This document shows positions 1 to 8,718 of a stretch of DNA of 64,000 nt, one piece after another. Source of the DNA: Psychroserpens burtonensis DSM 12212 (GTDB lineage: Bacteria > Bacteroidota > Bacteroidia > Flavobacteriales > Flavobacteriaceae); the NCBI RefSeq assembly GCF_000425305.1, contig NZ_KE384347.1, forward strand, positions 126,457 to 190,456, read 5' to 3'. Within the stretch, counting starts at the first letter, position 1; each line of letters opens with the position of its first letter. The position numbers and the translations under genes were made by a program. Below the pieces are notes generated by a model. It made no database searches. It had not been told where the DNA came from and saw only the letters and a list, made by a program, of their open reading frames with translations.

Positions 1-821
1 TCAGTATCCAGTAATTCAAATGTAAATTCAACATCATTTCCTTGAGTAACAAAGGAATAGTTATAGCCAATAGAAAAAGAAGTTCCCTGCTGTGTATCAG
101 CTGACGTCCCTTCACAGTCTGTACTTGTATCTTCTAGTGTTGATGCCGACAAAGGAATAGGATTATTAGCTGCTTGATTACCTGCCAAATCACTGGCTGT
201 AACATTAAAGTTATAATCCGTTAAAGGATCTAATCCCGCAATTAAAAATGATTTTTGTGTTCCGGCTGGCGCAGAAATTGCTTTTTCAATGGCATTGTAC
301 GTGACTCTATACAAGATAGTACCAGAAGCATCGTTAGCATTTAAAAGCAATTCTACAGAAAAGGCTGTACTAGCACCTACAGAAGCAATAAAGGCGTCTG
401 GAGCGATTACATCGTTTGTTGCTGAACAATCTGTATTCACTTCATAATCAATATAATTAGACACTATTTGGCCTCCACCATTTATTACCATTTTACAAGC
501 TTTGGTGATTATTCCCATTTGACTATTTAACGTAATCGAAAATGTATTTACACCAACATTAGTCATTTGAGTTTCTGAAAAATTTGGATCTGGATTCCAC
601 AAATAAGCTATATCGACAGTTTTATCAACATCCAATAGCTCAAATGTAATGGTCACATCAGTTCCATTAGCCAAGGTTTCATAAGTTGTTTTAATCCCTA
701 CAGATAAAGACCCTTGAGCTGCAGCATTAGAAGTTGTTATACACGTTCCTTGAGCATTTACACTGAGACCGATTAATAAGAATATTACAGTACTTAAATA
801 TAAAATTAAATTGTTTTTCAT
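1..821 (-). CDS. Secreted multi-domain protein, 3' end cut by the window edge
   Basis: An open frame starts at the ATG at 819-821 and runs off the left edge, so about 273 codons are visible. The product starts with a hydrophobic signal peptide (MKNNLILYLSTVILFLLIGL, cut near NAQG). Two copies of a beta-rich module with the pattern GxDVxxTFELLDxD lie around residues 30-120 and again at the visible end. Between them is a fibronectin-III-like segment (about residues 128-225; SGTILYRV, LDPLTDYNFNVTASD). This layout is common in exported flavobacterial adhesins and glycan-binding proteins, but the C-terminus, where a T9SS tail would be, is missing. It lies downstream of another exported protein in the same direction, with a hairpin between them. 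A role in glycan binding is inferred only from its place at the end of the PUL. Confidence 0.75.
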   Translation of the reverse strand, partial: MKNNLILYLSTVIFLLIGLSVNAQGTCITTSNAAAQGSLSVGIKTTYETLANGTDVTITFELLDVDKTVDIAYLWNPDPNFSETQMTNVGVNTFSITLNSQMGIITKACKMVINGGGQIVSNYIDYEVNTDCSATNDVIAPDAFIASVGASTAFSVELLLNANDASGTILYRVTYNAIEKAISAPAGTQKSFLIAGLDPLTDYNFNVTASDLAGNQAANNPIPLSASTLEDTSTDCEGTSADTQQGTSFSIGYNYSFVTQGNDVEFTFELLDT

Positions 822-839
822 ATTATCATTTTTATAACA

Positions 840-871
840 AAAGCCACATTGACAAAATACAATGTGGCTTT
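840..871 (-). terminator. Hairpin downstream of the 410-aa T9SS protein gene
   Basis: A perfect 12-bp stem (840-851 with 860-871, AAAGCCACATTG and its complement) encloses an 8-nt loop. It lies 43 bp past the stop of the gene ending at 914. On the minus strand the stem ends in a short T run (TTTGTT). A related hairpin lies past the gene ending at 6024, at nearly the same distance. Confidence 0.6.
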
Positions 872-913
872 ATCAAATTATTATCGCTAATTATAACGTG
901 TTATCTTGTAGAG

Positions 914-2146
914 TTAATTTTTTAATAACTTTACAGTTTTAGTACCTTCAGCAGAATTAAATCTAGCAAAATATATCCCGTTTCTTAATCCAGAAGCATC
1001 AATTAATGCCGTATCCGAATTTGGACTTAATGAAAGTACTTGTTTTCCTAAAACATCAAATACCTGTAAAGTATTAATGTTTTTAGTGCTTTTCACATTC
1101 CAGATCGTATTACTTGGGTTAGGAAATACAATAAATTCTGATACTACAAAGTCATCTACTCCTAAAACAGTTGCACCAAGTGTAATGTCATCAATTAAAT
1201 ACGTTCCAGTATCTGTATTCGTTCCACCCACTCCAAAAATTGGATTATCTACAAAGATCACCATTGTAGGATAAGCAGAAAGGCCCGCAGGAAAATCTAA
1301 TTCTACATCGATCCAATCTTGTCCGGTTGTAGTAAAGTTTAACTCAGAAGCTCCAGCAACAGGCTGAAAACTCACACCATGGTTATGCACCTCACCAGCA
1401 ACAGCGGTAGTTGATCTCATTCTAAATCTTAAAGAATTGTTATCATTATCTGAAAGATCCGTAGGGTTACAAAATGAAATTTGAGCATTGTCCCAATTTG
1501 CTCCTACCCCTTGAATTTGCATTTCTTCTGCAGCAGTAAAAGTAACAACAGCACCATCACCTCCAATAAATTGGCTATCTTCAGGATCACTAAAATCAAT
1601 TTCCGTAGGTGATAATATTGGAGATAAACAAGGAGCTCCTGTTATTTCAATATCATCTATTAAATAAGTGCCAACACCAGTGTTTCCATCACCAAAATCA
1701 GTGAAAATCACCATTTTGTTATATGTGCCTAAGCCGCCTGGAAAGTCTAACTCAATAGTAGTCCATGCATTATCTGTAGTGTTAAAAGTAATTTGAGGGT
1801 CTCCTGGAGGTCCTCCTTCAAATTTCAAAGCGTGTGTTCCAACGCCAGTTCCAGATGTTGCCTTAAACTTAAACTTAATAACATTATTATCATTATCAGA
1901 TAAATCAATAGGTGCTGTAAAGGTAACTTGGGCATTATCCCAGTTTTCTCCACTACCCGTTGTCGTTAGAACAGAATTGGTCGCATCATCTGGATCTACA
2001 TCATTTCCTACAGTATTTCCAATCCCATCGGCAATGAAGCCATGAGTTGTAGGTACTGCTACTGTCCCAAAATCATAAGGCAATGCTCCTTGAGAGTAAC
2101 CATAGGATACTGCTAGAAGGGTTAACATTAAAGTAATTTTCTTCAT
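914..2146 (-). CDS. T9SS-exported protein with two CBM-like modules
   Basis: 410 residues. Residues 1-19 form a signal peptide (MKKITLMLTLLAVSYGYSQG). Two related beta-sandwich-like modules follow, about 22-170 and 175-330. Each has the motif NWDNAQ(V/I)(T/S)F, a DLSDNDNN segment, a D/ELDFP(G/A)GL segment and ends in GTYLIDDI. These features recall carbohydrate-binding modules. A type A T9SS sorting domain occupies about 340-410 (VFPNPSNTIWNV, VFDVLGKQV, GIYFARF, VKLLKN), so the protein should cross the outer membrane and be anchored or released. The tail is close to that of the 770-residue protein encoded at 6024-8336. No catalytic motif was seen. Given the neighbouring laminarin genes, a glucan-binding role is plausible but not shown. 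Confidence 0.85.
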   Translation of the reverse strand: MKKITLMLTLLAVSYGYSQGALPYDFGTVAVPTTHGFIADGIGNTVGNDVDPDDATNSVLTTTGSGENWDNAQVTFTAPIDLSDNDNNVIKFKFKATSGTGVGTHALKFEGGPPGDPQITFNTTDNAWTTIELDFPGGLGTYNKMVIFTDFGDGNTGVGTYLIDDIEITGAPCLSPILSPTEIDFSDPEDSQFIGGDGAVVTFTAAEEMQIQGVGANWDNAQISFCNPTDLSDNDNNSLRFRMRSTTAVAGEVHNHGVSFQPVAGASELNFTTTGQDWIDVELDFPAGLSAYPTMVIFVDNPIFGVGGTNTDTGTYLIDDITLGATVLGVDDFVVSEFIVFPNPSNTIWNVKSTKNINTLQVFDVLGKQVLSLSPNSDTALIDASGLRNGIYFARFNSAEGTKTVKLLKN

Positions 2147-2181
2147 AATAATTATATTTTTAATTAATTAATTAATTTTAT

Positions 2182-2189
2182 CAAAATTA
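2182..2189 (-). promoter_or_regulatory. Candidate -7 promoter box for the 410-aa protein gene
   Basis: Minus-strand TAATTTTG fits the Bacteroidota TAnnTTTG consensus and would place transcription start near 2175, about 29 bases before the ATG. No clear -33 TTG was found, so the call is tentative. Confidence 0.35.
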
Positions 2190-2286
2190 ATGTCTGGAAC
2201 TGCTTTTACTAAACAACGGTAAGATCACGAATTTTAATTCTTTTAAATTTATGATGGTTTATTACGGAATCCTATATATTATGCAC

Positions 2287-2309
2287 TACAAAAAGCATAC
2301 ATCGTAATA
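2287..2309 (-). promoter_or_regulatory. 23-bp element shared with the susC promoter region
   Basis: Positions 2287-2309 and 27291-27313 are identical at 21 of 23 bases. The common core on the plus strand is CATACATCG, preceded by a run of A. Both lie upstream of minus-strand PUL genes. This suggests a binding site for a common regulator, but that is inference. Confidence 0.45.
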
Positions 2310-2416
2310 AAACTTAGTTTTTATTGTGAGTTTGGTGATTATATCAATTAGAACAAGCTTTTAACGACTTTTAGAAGTTAACAAAAGACTACTACATCAT
2401 TGAGGAATTAAGCTTT

Positions 2417-2438
2417 GTATAGGTCATGTTGTGGTAGC
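2417..2438 (-). promoter_or_regulatory. Tandem 11-bp operator-like repeat (degenerate copy)
   Basis: GTATAGGTCAT and GTTGTGGTAGC are adjacent at an 11-bp period. They resemble the better copies at 8578-8599 (GTAGTGGCTAT, GTAGTGGTTAT) and 27422-27443. This is the weakest of the three sites. Confidence 0.35.
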
Positions 2439-2592
2439 TTCAATACTTGTAGCGCTTAAAACAATTAGTTGTAGCATTAATTTTATGCGTAAAATTAGAT
2501 TTAAGTATTAATTTATTAAGATTACCTATCTAAAGACGAGAGTTTTTTGAATATTGTTGTTAAAAATTGGACAAAGCAATAACTAGAAGCTA

Positions 2593-5500
2593 TTAATTAT
2601 TAAAACTAAAAACAGAGACTGGTGCATTATTGTTACTAATAATTAATAAACTTCTATTACTTTGATTTATAATCTTAGCATCCCTACTGTCAAAAGGAAC
2701 ATATAAACCGCTATCTAAAGGCGCTAAATTTGTAAAATTATTACGACCATCACCCAATAGAATATTACCAATTCCGGCATCATAACGAGTTGTTTCAACT
2801 TCTACTCCGAAGTGATTTCCGACCGTTAAAATGTCTTTATGACCATCTTTATTAAAGTCCATTACTAGTGATGACTTAATAGGTGTAATTTGAGCTTGTA
2901 TAGGTAATGGTTTTCTAACAAGCTTACCTCCTTCATTAATTAAAATAACACTTTCAAAATTAGTTATTTCATAAACAAGGCCCTCTGCCACTTTATCCTC
3001 AGGTAGAATATCTATTAATTTAGAAGACGCAAAGCTGTGATAATCCTTAAACTTTTCTGCCACATATGGCATTTGTTGACTTGTACATTCTCTTCCTCTT
3101 AGGGGAACATAAGCATCCTTATAAAATTTAGCAAGTACTACATCATTAGTACCGTTATTGTCAAAGTCATTTACATAAACTTTAAAAGGGTGTTCTATTG
3201 TTGCTTTGAATTTATTATTTAGTCCAAGATTTCCGACTATATAATCATCGTCGCCATCATTATCTATATCGTTAGCACTAATAGACCACCACAAGCCTCT
3301 TGTATTATTTAAACCAAATTTTTCTGAATTATTTATAAATATCCCATTGTTATTTTCTAAGACTTTTATCTCCATCCATTCACCAACAATCATTAAATCA
3401 TCATCACCATCGGTATCGATGTCTGTAAAAACAGCATCTGTTACCATACCAATATTACTCAAATCTACGGCTACTCCGCTAGAAGCCTTAGTATAGATTC
3501 CTTTATCATTAATAAGAATATAACTAGTGGCAGGAAACCCATATTGTCCTGATTTAATTCTTGTACCAATAAACAAATCTAAATCGCCATCATTATCAAT
3601 ATCAGAAGACTTAACACACTCAGTACTTTCATAAATATTAGGAAGTGCTTTATCATTTTTAGTAAACTCTCCTAAACCATTATTTATATATAACCTATCT
3701 TTTAACAAAGGGCTTCCTTGAGCGTATTCACTTCCACCACTAGTTATGTATAAATCCATATCATTGTCAGCATCAACATCTAAAAATAGGGCTCCAAGAT
3801 CTTCAGATTTTTTATCTAGTTCCCAAGGTTGAGATGCATTTTCTACAAAACTCTTGTTTGGCTTTTGTATATAAAGAACCCCTTCTTGACCAGCTGCTCC
3901 TCCAATAAACAAATCATCTAAACCATCGTTGTTAACATCAGCTACGGAGGTAAAAGGTCCATTTTGTGAAATATTATGTGGTAACAAAACTTCCTCCTCA
4001 TATTCATTGAAATCGTTTTCTTGATGAACAAAAGTGATTCCTAAGTCTGATGCTTTCGTTTGATTAAATATTGTTTCCTTATTATTTTGTGTTTTTGAAA
4101 TAATTTTGGCTTTAGAATAATTTGCTGTTAATTTTATATTAGCGCTTACATTTTCAAATATGTTGATTTTCCCATCTGGCCATATCACTTCTACTTTAGT
4201 AACTTCTATATCTTTTCCCAACCCGAAGAACAACCCTGGTTCTACAGATGATAAATAACCACGAGTTACAGTGTTTTCTCCAGTTTGTGTCTTTCCGTTG
4301 TGATGAATAATGGCTTTTACACCATAACCTAGTTTATTACTGTCTGACCCCTCTAGTTCAATCTTAAGAAAATTCCCATTTGTTTTATTTTCATAAACAA
4401 ATGCTGATGCCTCCATATTATTTATAACGATATCTAAATCACCATCATTATCTAAATCGCCATAAGACATTCCGCTAGAAAAACTTGGTGTATCAAAGTT
4501 CCAATTTTCGGCAGCTTTTTCAAATTTCAAATTACCTGTGTTTTTAAAAGCATAATTAGACAGCGGCACTGAAGGTGCTGATTTAGACATACTCAAAAAG
4601 TCTTGAGAATCGGTTTTTAGTTTTTCGTATAAACCCGTTAAGAAGTCATTGTTTCTAACGTCTTTTTTCACTCCGTTAGATATTATGATATCTTTAAACC
4701 CGTCATTATCCAAATCAACTAATAAGCCAGCCCAACTCCAATCTGTTTTTGCTATTCCAGCAACATTAGCAATATCTGAAAAACCACTTCCATTATTTAT
4801 TTGTAGAGTGTTTGACATGTATTGATAATGGTTACCCGTATTTACCAACTCATGAAATTTTTCAATACTCATGGATCCCATATTAGTCTTAGAACGGTAG
4901 TGGTCATCAGAAGCCATATCCAAAGTAATTAGATCTATAAACCCATCATTATTTATATCACCAGTATCTGTTCCCATACTATATTGAGACATGTGTTTAA
5001 GGCTATCATCAGTTACATTTTTAAAGGTTCCATTTCCATTATTATAATACAGGACATCAGGTTTGTCATAATCATTAGCAATATATAAATCTGTCCAACC
5101 ATCATTGTTAAAATCAGACGCACTAACACTTAATCCGTAAGTCATATCTCTAGAGATACCAACTTCTTTAGAAACATCTCTATATTTCCCAAGGTCATTT
5201 CTATACAATTTATCTGTATAGAATTTCTCGCGATTTTTAGGAATGTTTGTATAACGTTTAAATAATCTTGAATCTGGAAGTTGATTGACCTGGTACATGT
5301 CTAAATCGCCATCATTATCCATATCGAAAAAAACTGCTTGAGACGAAAACCCAGCGTCTGCGAGTCCGTATAGCATAGCAGATTCTGTAAAAGTAAGATC
5401 TTGGTTATTTATGTATAATTGGTTTTTACGATTTTCTGGATTCATAGACTCCCCATTTCTACTTACATATATATCTAAATACCCATCATTATTAACATCA

Positions 5501-5886
5501 GCCATAGTCACTCCCCAAGACCAACCAGAATGACTTGCTGCTTTCGATTTTTTAGTAATATCTTCAAACTTTAAATCTCCTTTGTTTAGATATAACCTAT
5601 CGCTAACTTGATTTCCACAAAAAAATATATCTGGAAGACCATCATTATTTATATCGCCAATTGCCACACCCGCTCCACTATATAATTGGTTATAGTATAA
5701 GTGATTTACTGTTTCAGACTCTTTAATAGCATTATTGAAATCTATTCCCGTTTTTTCAGCAGATAATAACTCAAAACCACTAACTAACACCTCTGGGTAC
5801 AAGTCTCTTTTTGGCTCTTGATTACAGTTAAGTAATAACAAACAAATTGTAACTATTATTAAAAATTGAATCTTAGTATTCTTCAT
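2593..5886 (-). CDS. FG-GAP/VCBS-repeat lipoprotein with ASPIC/UnbV domain
   Basis: 1097 residues. The N-terminus is a lipoprotein signal ending in LLLLNC, with the probable lipidated cysteine at residue 21. The body contains many calcium-loop repeats of the type D-x-N-N-D-G-x-x-D (for example DINNDGLPDIF, DVNNDGYLDIY, DMDNDGDLDMY, DIDTDGDDDLM), which fold as beta-propeller blades of the integrin alpha/VCBS type. An ASPIC/UnbV-like segment lies near residues 520-590 (YGVKAIIHHNG, GLGKDIEVTKVEVIWPDG). Proteins of this family are abundant in Flavobacteriia and often sit in or next to PULs; their molecular role is not settled. It has the same orientation as the PUL genes and lies between two T9SS proteins, so it may be a surface partner. 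Binding of a ligand is inferred. Confidence 0.88.
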   Translation of the reverse strand: MKNTKIQFLIIVTICLLLLNCNQEPKRDLYPEVLVSGFELLSAEKTGIDFNNAIKESETVNHLYYNQLYSGAGVAIGDINNDGLPDIFFCGNQVSDRLYLNKGDLKFEDITKKSKAASHSGWSWGVTMADVNNDGYLDIYVSRNGESMNPENRKNQLYINNQDLTFTESAMLYGLADAGFSSQAVFFDMDNDGDLDMYQVNQLPDSRLFKRYTNIPKNREKFYTDKLYRNDLGKYRDVSKEVGISRDMTYGLSVSASDFNNDGWTDLYIANDYDKPDVLYYNNGNGTFKNVTDDSLKHMSQYSMGTDTGDINNDGFIDLITLDMASDDHYRSKTNMGSMSIEKFHELVNTGNHYQYMSNTLQINNGSGFSDIANVAGIAKTDWSWAGLLVDLDNDGFKDIIISNGVKKDVRNNDFLTGLYEKLKTDSQDFLSMSKSAPSVPLSNYAFKNTGNLKFEKAAENWNFDTPSFSSGMSYGDLDNDGDLDIVINNMEASAFVYENKTNGNFLKIELEGSDSNKLGYGVKAIIHHNGKTQTGENTVTRGYLSSVEPGLFFGLGKDIEVTKVEVIWPDGKINIFENVSANIKLTANYSKAKIISKTQNNKETIFNQTKASDLGITFVHQENDFNEYEEEVLLPHNISQNGPFTSVADVNNDGLDDLFIGGAAGQEGVLYIQKPNKSFVENASQPWELDKKSEDLGALFLDVDADNDMDLYITSGGSEYAQGSPLLKDRLYINNGLGEFTKNDKALPNIYESTECVKSSDIDNDGDLDLFIGTRIKSGQYGFPATSYILINDKGIYTKASSGVAVDLSNIGMVTDAVFTDIDTDGDDDLMIVGEWMEIKVLENNNGIFINNSEKFGLNNTRGLWWSISANDIDNDGDDDYIVGNLGLNNKFKATIEHPFKVYVNDFDNNGTNDVVLAKFYKDAYVPLRGRECTSQQMPYVAEKFKDYHSFASSKLIDILPEDKVAEGLVYEITNFESVILINEGGKLVRKPLPIQAQITPIKSSLVMDFNKDGHKDILTVGNHFGVEVETTRYDAGIGNILLGDGRNNFTNLAPLDSGLYVPFDSRDAKIINQSNRSLLIISNNNAPVSVFSFNN

Positions 5887-5960
5887 AATTAATTTAAAAT
5901 TAATTCACTGTAGTAAAGATATAACATTATAGAAATTTGAACTGTTGTTTTAAAATTAAA

Positions 5961-5989
5961 AAGCCATATTGATAAATACAATATGGCTT
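5961..5989 (-). terminator. Hairpin downstream of the 770-aa T9SS protein gene
   Basis: An 11-bp perfect stem (5961-5971 with 5979-5989; AAGCCATATTG) with a 7-nt loop lies 35 bp past the stop at 6024. It matches the hairpin at 840-871 except for one paired C-to-T / G-to-A change and a shorter loop. In the minus direction it is followed by TTTTTAATTTT. Confidence 0.65.
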
Positions 5990-6023
5990 ACTCAATAATT
6001 AATTATAAGCGCTGCTTGTCGTA

Positions 6024-8336
6024 TTATTTTTTTATCAGTTTTACTGATGTTGATCCTTTAATAGAACTTAATCTAGCAAAATATATACCATCAATTAATC
6101 TAGAAGCATCAATAGACGCTGTATTCGAATTTGGAGTTAGCGTAATTACTTGTTTTCCTAAGACATCAAAAACTTGAATTGAATCTATATTTTGGTTGCT
6201 TCTAATATTCCAAATATTATCAGTTGGGTTGGGATAAACATTAAACTCTGTCACCTCAAAGTCATCTGTTCCTAAGGCCAATCCTTTATAGAAATATAAA
6301 TTATCTACATAAATAGCTTGTGAGGACCCGTTACCTCCTTCAAACTTAAACTGAATAACACTCAAAAGATTTCCAGTAATACCTGCAATAGGAATGTCTA
6401 TACTTTGCCATGCACCATCCCCATTTGAAATTGTATTAGGGATTTCTGCACCTGAACTTATTACAGCTATATTTGGCGCTACACCATCAACAGTCCAAAT
6501 ATCTAAATGTAAAAATTCCATTTCAGATATATCATACGTTCCATTAAATTCTATGCCTTGATAATTAAAATTAGGATAGGCTAATACAACATCCCCTGAG
6601 CCTCCAGATCCTGTTGGCCCGTATACTGAACTTGCACTACCAAAGCCACTTTGTTGCCAATTTGGATTGTAATTAGCGCCTGATATATTATTATATGCAC
6701 CACTAAAAATTGAAAGCACGTCTACCGCATTTCTAGCTGGTGGTGGTGGTGCATCTGTATTTGGTGCTCCAATATAAAAAGATACGCTATAGGTCTTTGT
6801 TGTTGTACCATTTTGTGCTGTTACCAAAACTGTCGCAGCTCCAGGTATACCAGATGCTTGAGTTATTGTTCTTGAAGCTAAAGCATCTGTAGTTGTCGCT
6901 AAAGTTATTTGAGGTACAACCGTTGTTCCTCCAAGTAATTCAACTGAATATGATTCAGAATTAGGTGTAAAACCAGCAACGGCAACTCCGTCAACCTGTA
7001 AAGCACTAATAGTTGCATCTGTTCCTGGGGCAGCTGCCGTTTTCCAAAAATATAAATTATCTACATAAATAGCTTGTGAAGACCCATTACCACCATCGAA
7101 CTTAAACTGAATAATACTCAAAGGGTTTCCAGTAATACCCGACATAGGAATATCTATACTTTGCCATGCACCATCTCCATTTGCAATTGCATTAGGGATT
7201 TCTGCACCTGAACTTATCACTGCTATATTTGGCGCTACGCCATCAACAGTCCAAATATCTAAGTGTAAAAATTCCATTGCAGACATGTCATATGTCCCGT
7301 TAAATTCTAAACCTTGATAATTAAAATTAGGATAGGCTAATACAACATCCCCTGAACCTCCAGATCCTGTTGGTTCGTATACTGAGCTTGCACTACCAAA
7401 GCCACTTTGTTGCCAATTTGGATTGTAATTAGCGCCTGATATATTAGTATATGCACCACTGAAAACGGAAATCACATCTACCGCATTTCTAGCTGGTGGT
7501 GTTGGTGCATCTGTATTTGGTGCTCCAATATAAAAAGATACGCTATAGGTCTTTGTTGTTGTACCATTTTGCGCTGTTACCAAAACTGTCGCATCTCCAG
7601 GTATACCAGATGCTTGAGTTATTGTTCTTGAAGCTAAAGCATCTGCAGTTGTCGCTAAAGTTATTTGAGGTACAACCGTTGTTCCTCCAAGTAATTCAAC
7701 TGAATACGATTCAGAATTAGGTGTAAAACCAGCAACGGCAACTCCATCAACCTGTAAAGCACTGATCGTTGCATCCGTTCCTGGCGCAGCTGCAGTTTTC
7801 CAAAAATATAAATTATCTACATAAATAGCTTGTGAAGACCCATTGCCGCCGTCGAACTTAAACTGAATAACACTTAAAGGGTTTCCAGTAATACCTGCAA
7901 TAGGAATATCTATACTTTGCCATGCACCATCTCCATTTGCAATTGCATTAGGGATTTCTGCACCTGAACTTATCACCGCTATATTTGGTGTAACCCCATT
8001 AACAGTCCAAACATCTAAATGTAAAAATTCCATTGCAGATATGTCATACGTTCCGTTAAATTCTACACCTTGATAATTAAAATTAGGATAGGCTAATACA
8101 ACATTACCTGAACCTCCAGATCCTGTTGGTTCGTATACTGAGCTTGCGCTACCAAAACCACTTTGTTCCCAATTCGGATTATAATTAGCCCCTGGAATAT
8201 TATTATATGCACCACTAAAAACGGAAATCACATCTACCGCATTTCTAACTGGTGGCGCTGGTGCATCTGCAGTTGGCGCTTGAGAAAACCCAAAAGCCGA
8301 GAAAAATAGAAATAATGAAAAGGTAATTTTATTCAT
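6024..8336 (-). CDS. T9SS-exported protein with three near-identical CBM-like modules
   Basis: 770 residues with signal peptide 1-18 (MNKITFSLFLFFSAFGFS). Three copies of a carbohydrate-binding-like module start near residues 31, 283 and 535. Each runs from NAVDV(I/L)S(V/I)FSGAY to IYVDNLYF. Modules 1 and 2 are each followed by a cadherin-like beta-sandwich linker (DATISALQVDG, FTPNSESYSVEL, TKTYSVSFYIG). The repeat period is exactly 252 residues (756 bp). A T9SS type A tail lies at about 700-770 (VYPNPTDNIWNI, VFDVLGKQV, GIYFARL). The same module type occurs once in the surface lipoprotein encoded at 20598-22691 (DVISMFSNLY to FFIDNVYFYR), which ties this protein to the PUL. No catalytic residues were recognised. 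A multivalent laminarin-binding surface protein is the best reading, by inference. Confidence 0.87.
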   Translation of the reverse strand: MNKITFSLFLFFSAFGFSQAPTADAPAPPVRNAVDVISVFSGAYNNIPGANYNPNWEQSGFGSASSVYEPTGSGGSGNVVLAYPNFNYQGVEFNGTYDISAMEFLHLDVWTVNGVTPNIAVISSGAEIPNAIANGDGAWQSIDIPIAGITGNPLSVIQFKFDGGNGSSQAIYVDNLYFWKTAAAPGTDATISALQVDGVAVAGFTPNSESYSVELLGGTTVVPQITLATTADALASRTITQASGIPGDATVLVTAQNGTTTKTYSVSFYIGAPNTDAPTPPARNAVDVISVFSGAYTNISGANYNPNWQQSGFGSASSVYEPTGSGGSGDVVLAYPNFNYQGLEFNGTYDMSAMEFLHLDIWTVDGVAPNIAVISSGAEIPNAIANGDGAWQSIDIPMSGITGNPLSIIQFKFDGGNGSSQAIYVDNLYFWKTAAAPGTDATISALQVDGVAVAGFTPNSESYSVELLGGTTVVPQITLATTTDALASRTITQASGIPGAATVLVTAQNGTTTKTYSVSFYIGAPNTDAPPPPARNAVDVLSIFSGAYNNISGANYNPNWQQSGFGSASSVYGPTGSGGSGDVVLAYPNFNYQGIEFNGTYDISEMEFLHLDIWTVDGVAPNIAVISSGAEIPNTISNGDGAWQSIDIPIAGITGNLLSVIQFKFEGGNGSSQAIYVDNLYFYKGLALGTDDFEVTEFNVYPNPTDNIWNIRSNQNIDSIQVFDVLGKQVITLTPNSNTASIDASRLIDGIYFARLSSIKGSTSVKLIKK
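6721..8240 (-). repeat. 756-bp tandem repeat inside the 770-aa protein gene
   Basis: The sequence TCTACCGCATTTCTA(G/A)CTGG recurs at 6721, 7477 and 8233, giving a period of exactly 756 bp. The blocks of about 0.75 kb between these marks are nearly identical at DNA level, with mainly single-base differences. This indicates recent duplication or ongoing gene conversion. Confidence 0.9.
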
Positions 8337-8535
8337 AGGTTTTATATTTAATTCGTTTTTAATTTAAAAGGTTATGATTTTAACAGAAATCACATCTAGC
8401 AATTAACATATTATTAAATTTAAGACCTATTCATTTAGATAATACTAAACGACACTATATAAAAACTATACAATTCAGTCTTTTATTTAATCAACAGACC
8501 AATTCCCAATTATTCCAGTAATTAATAAGGATTCC

Positions 8536-8561
8536 GTAGTATTTTAAAAAAAAAATGCTAC
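8536..8561 (-). terminator. Possible weak terminator / A-tract hairpin after the cytoplasmic GH17 gene
   Basis: GTAGTATTTT (8536-8545) pairs imperfectly with AAAATGCTAC (8552-8561) across an A run. Read on the minus strand, a short CTAC/GTAG stem is followed by about ten T. It lies some 160 bp past the stop at 8719, so its role as the terminator of the second PUL block is uncertain. Confidence 0.3.
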
Positions 8562-8577
8562 CTAAAGTAGTCTAATC

Positions 8578-8599
8578 GTAGTGGCTATGTAGTGGTTAT
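8578..8599 (-). promoter_or_regulatory. Tandem 11-bp GTAGTGG repeat, candidate operator
   Basis: GTAGTGGCTAT and GTAGTGGTTAT are directly adjacent, 10 of 11 identical, at one helical turn. A similar pair lies upstream of susC (27422-27443), where 14 of 15 bases around ATGTAGTGGTNATGT match, and a weaker one at 2417-2438. All lie 195-281 bp before the start codon of an exported PUL protein. Direct repeats at one helical turn suit a dimeric helix-turn-helix activator. The regulator encoded at 27463-30291 is the obvious candidate, by inference. Confidence 0.5.
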
Positions 8600-8718
8600 G
8601 TTGTAAAAGCGGAACCTATGCAACTTATTTCTACTTAACAAAAACACAATAACTCCAACTATTTTAGCATAATAAGTGACAACAATAAAAAATTATGGTG
8701 TTAATTAAAGTTTAGTAT

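Larger units (their letters stand above)
2147..2592. other. 446-bp intergenic region with candidate promoter and operators
   Basis: No coding potential was seen. A TAnnTTTG-type -7 box (TAATTTTG, minus strand, 2182-2189) lies 36 bp before the start codon at 2146. A 23-bp element at 2287-2309 matches one upstream of susC in 21 of 23 positions. A tandem 11-bp repeat related to GTAGTGG lies at 2417-2438. The rest is AT-rich without further structure that I could identify. Confidence 0.5.
8337..8718. other. 382-bp intergenic region upstream of the triple-module protein
   Basis: No gene was seen. The region contains the best tandem 11-bp GTAGTGG repeat (8578-8599). It also has an A-tract flanked by an imperfect inverted repeat (8536-8561). 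On the minus strand that tract reads as a small stem followed by ten T, so it could end transcription from the GH17 gene at 8719-9606. The promoter for the gene starting at 8336 must lie here, but I found no clean TAnnTTTG box. Confidence 0.5.
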
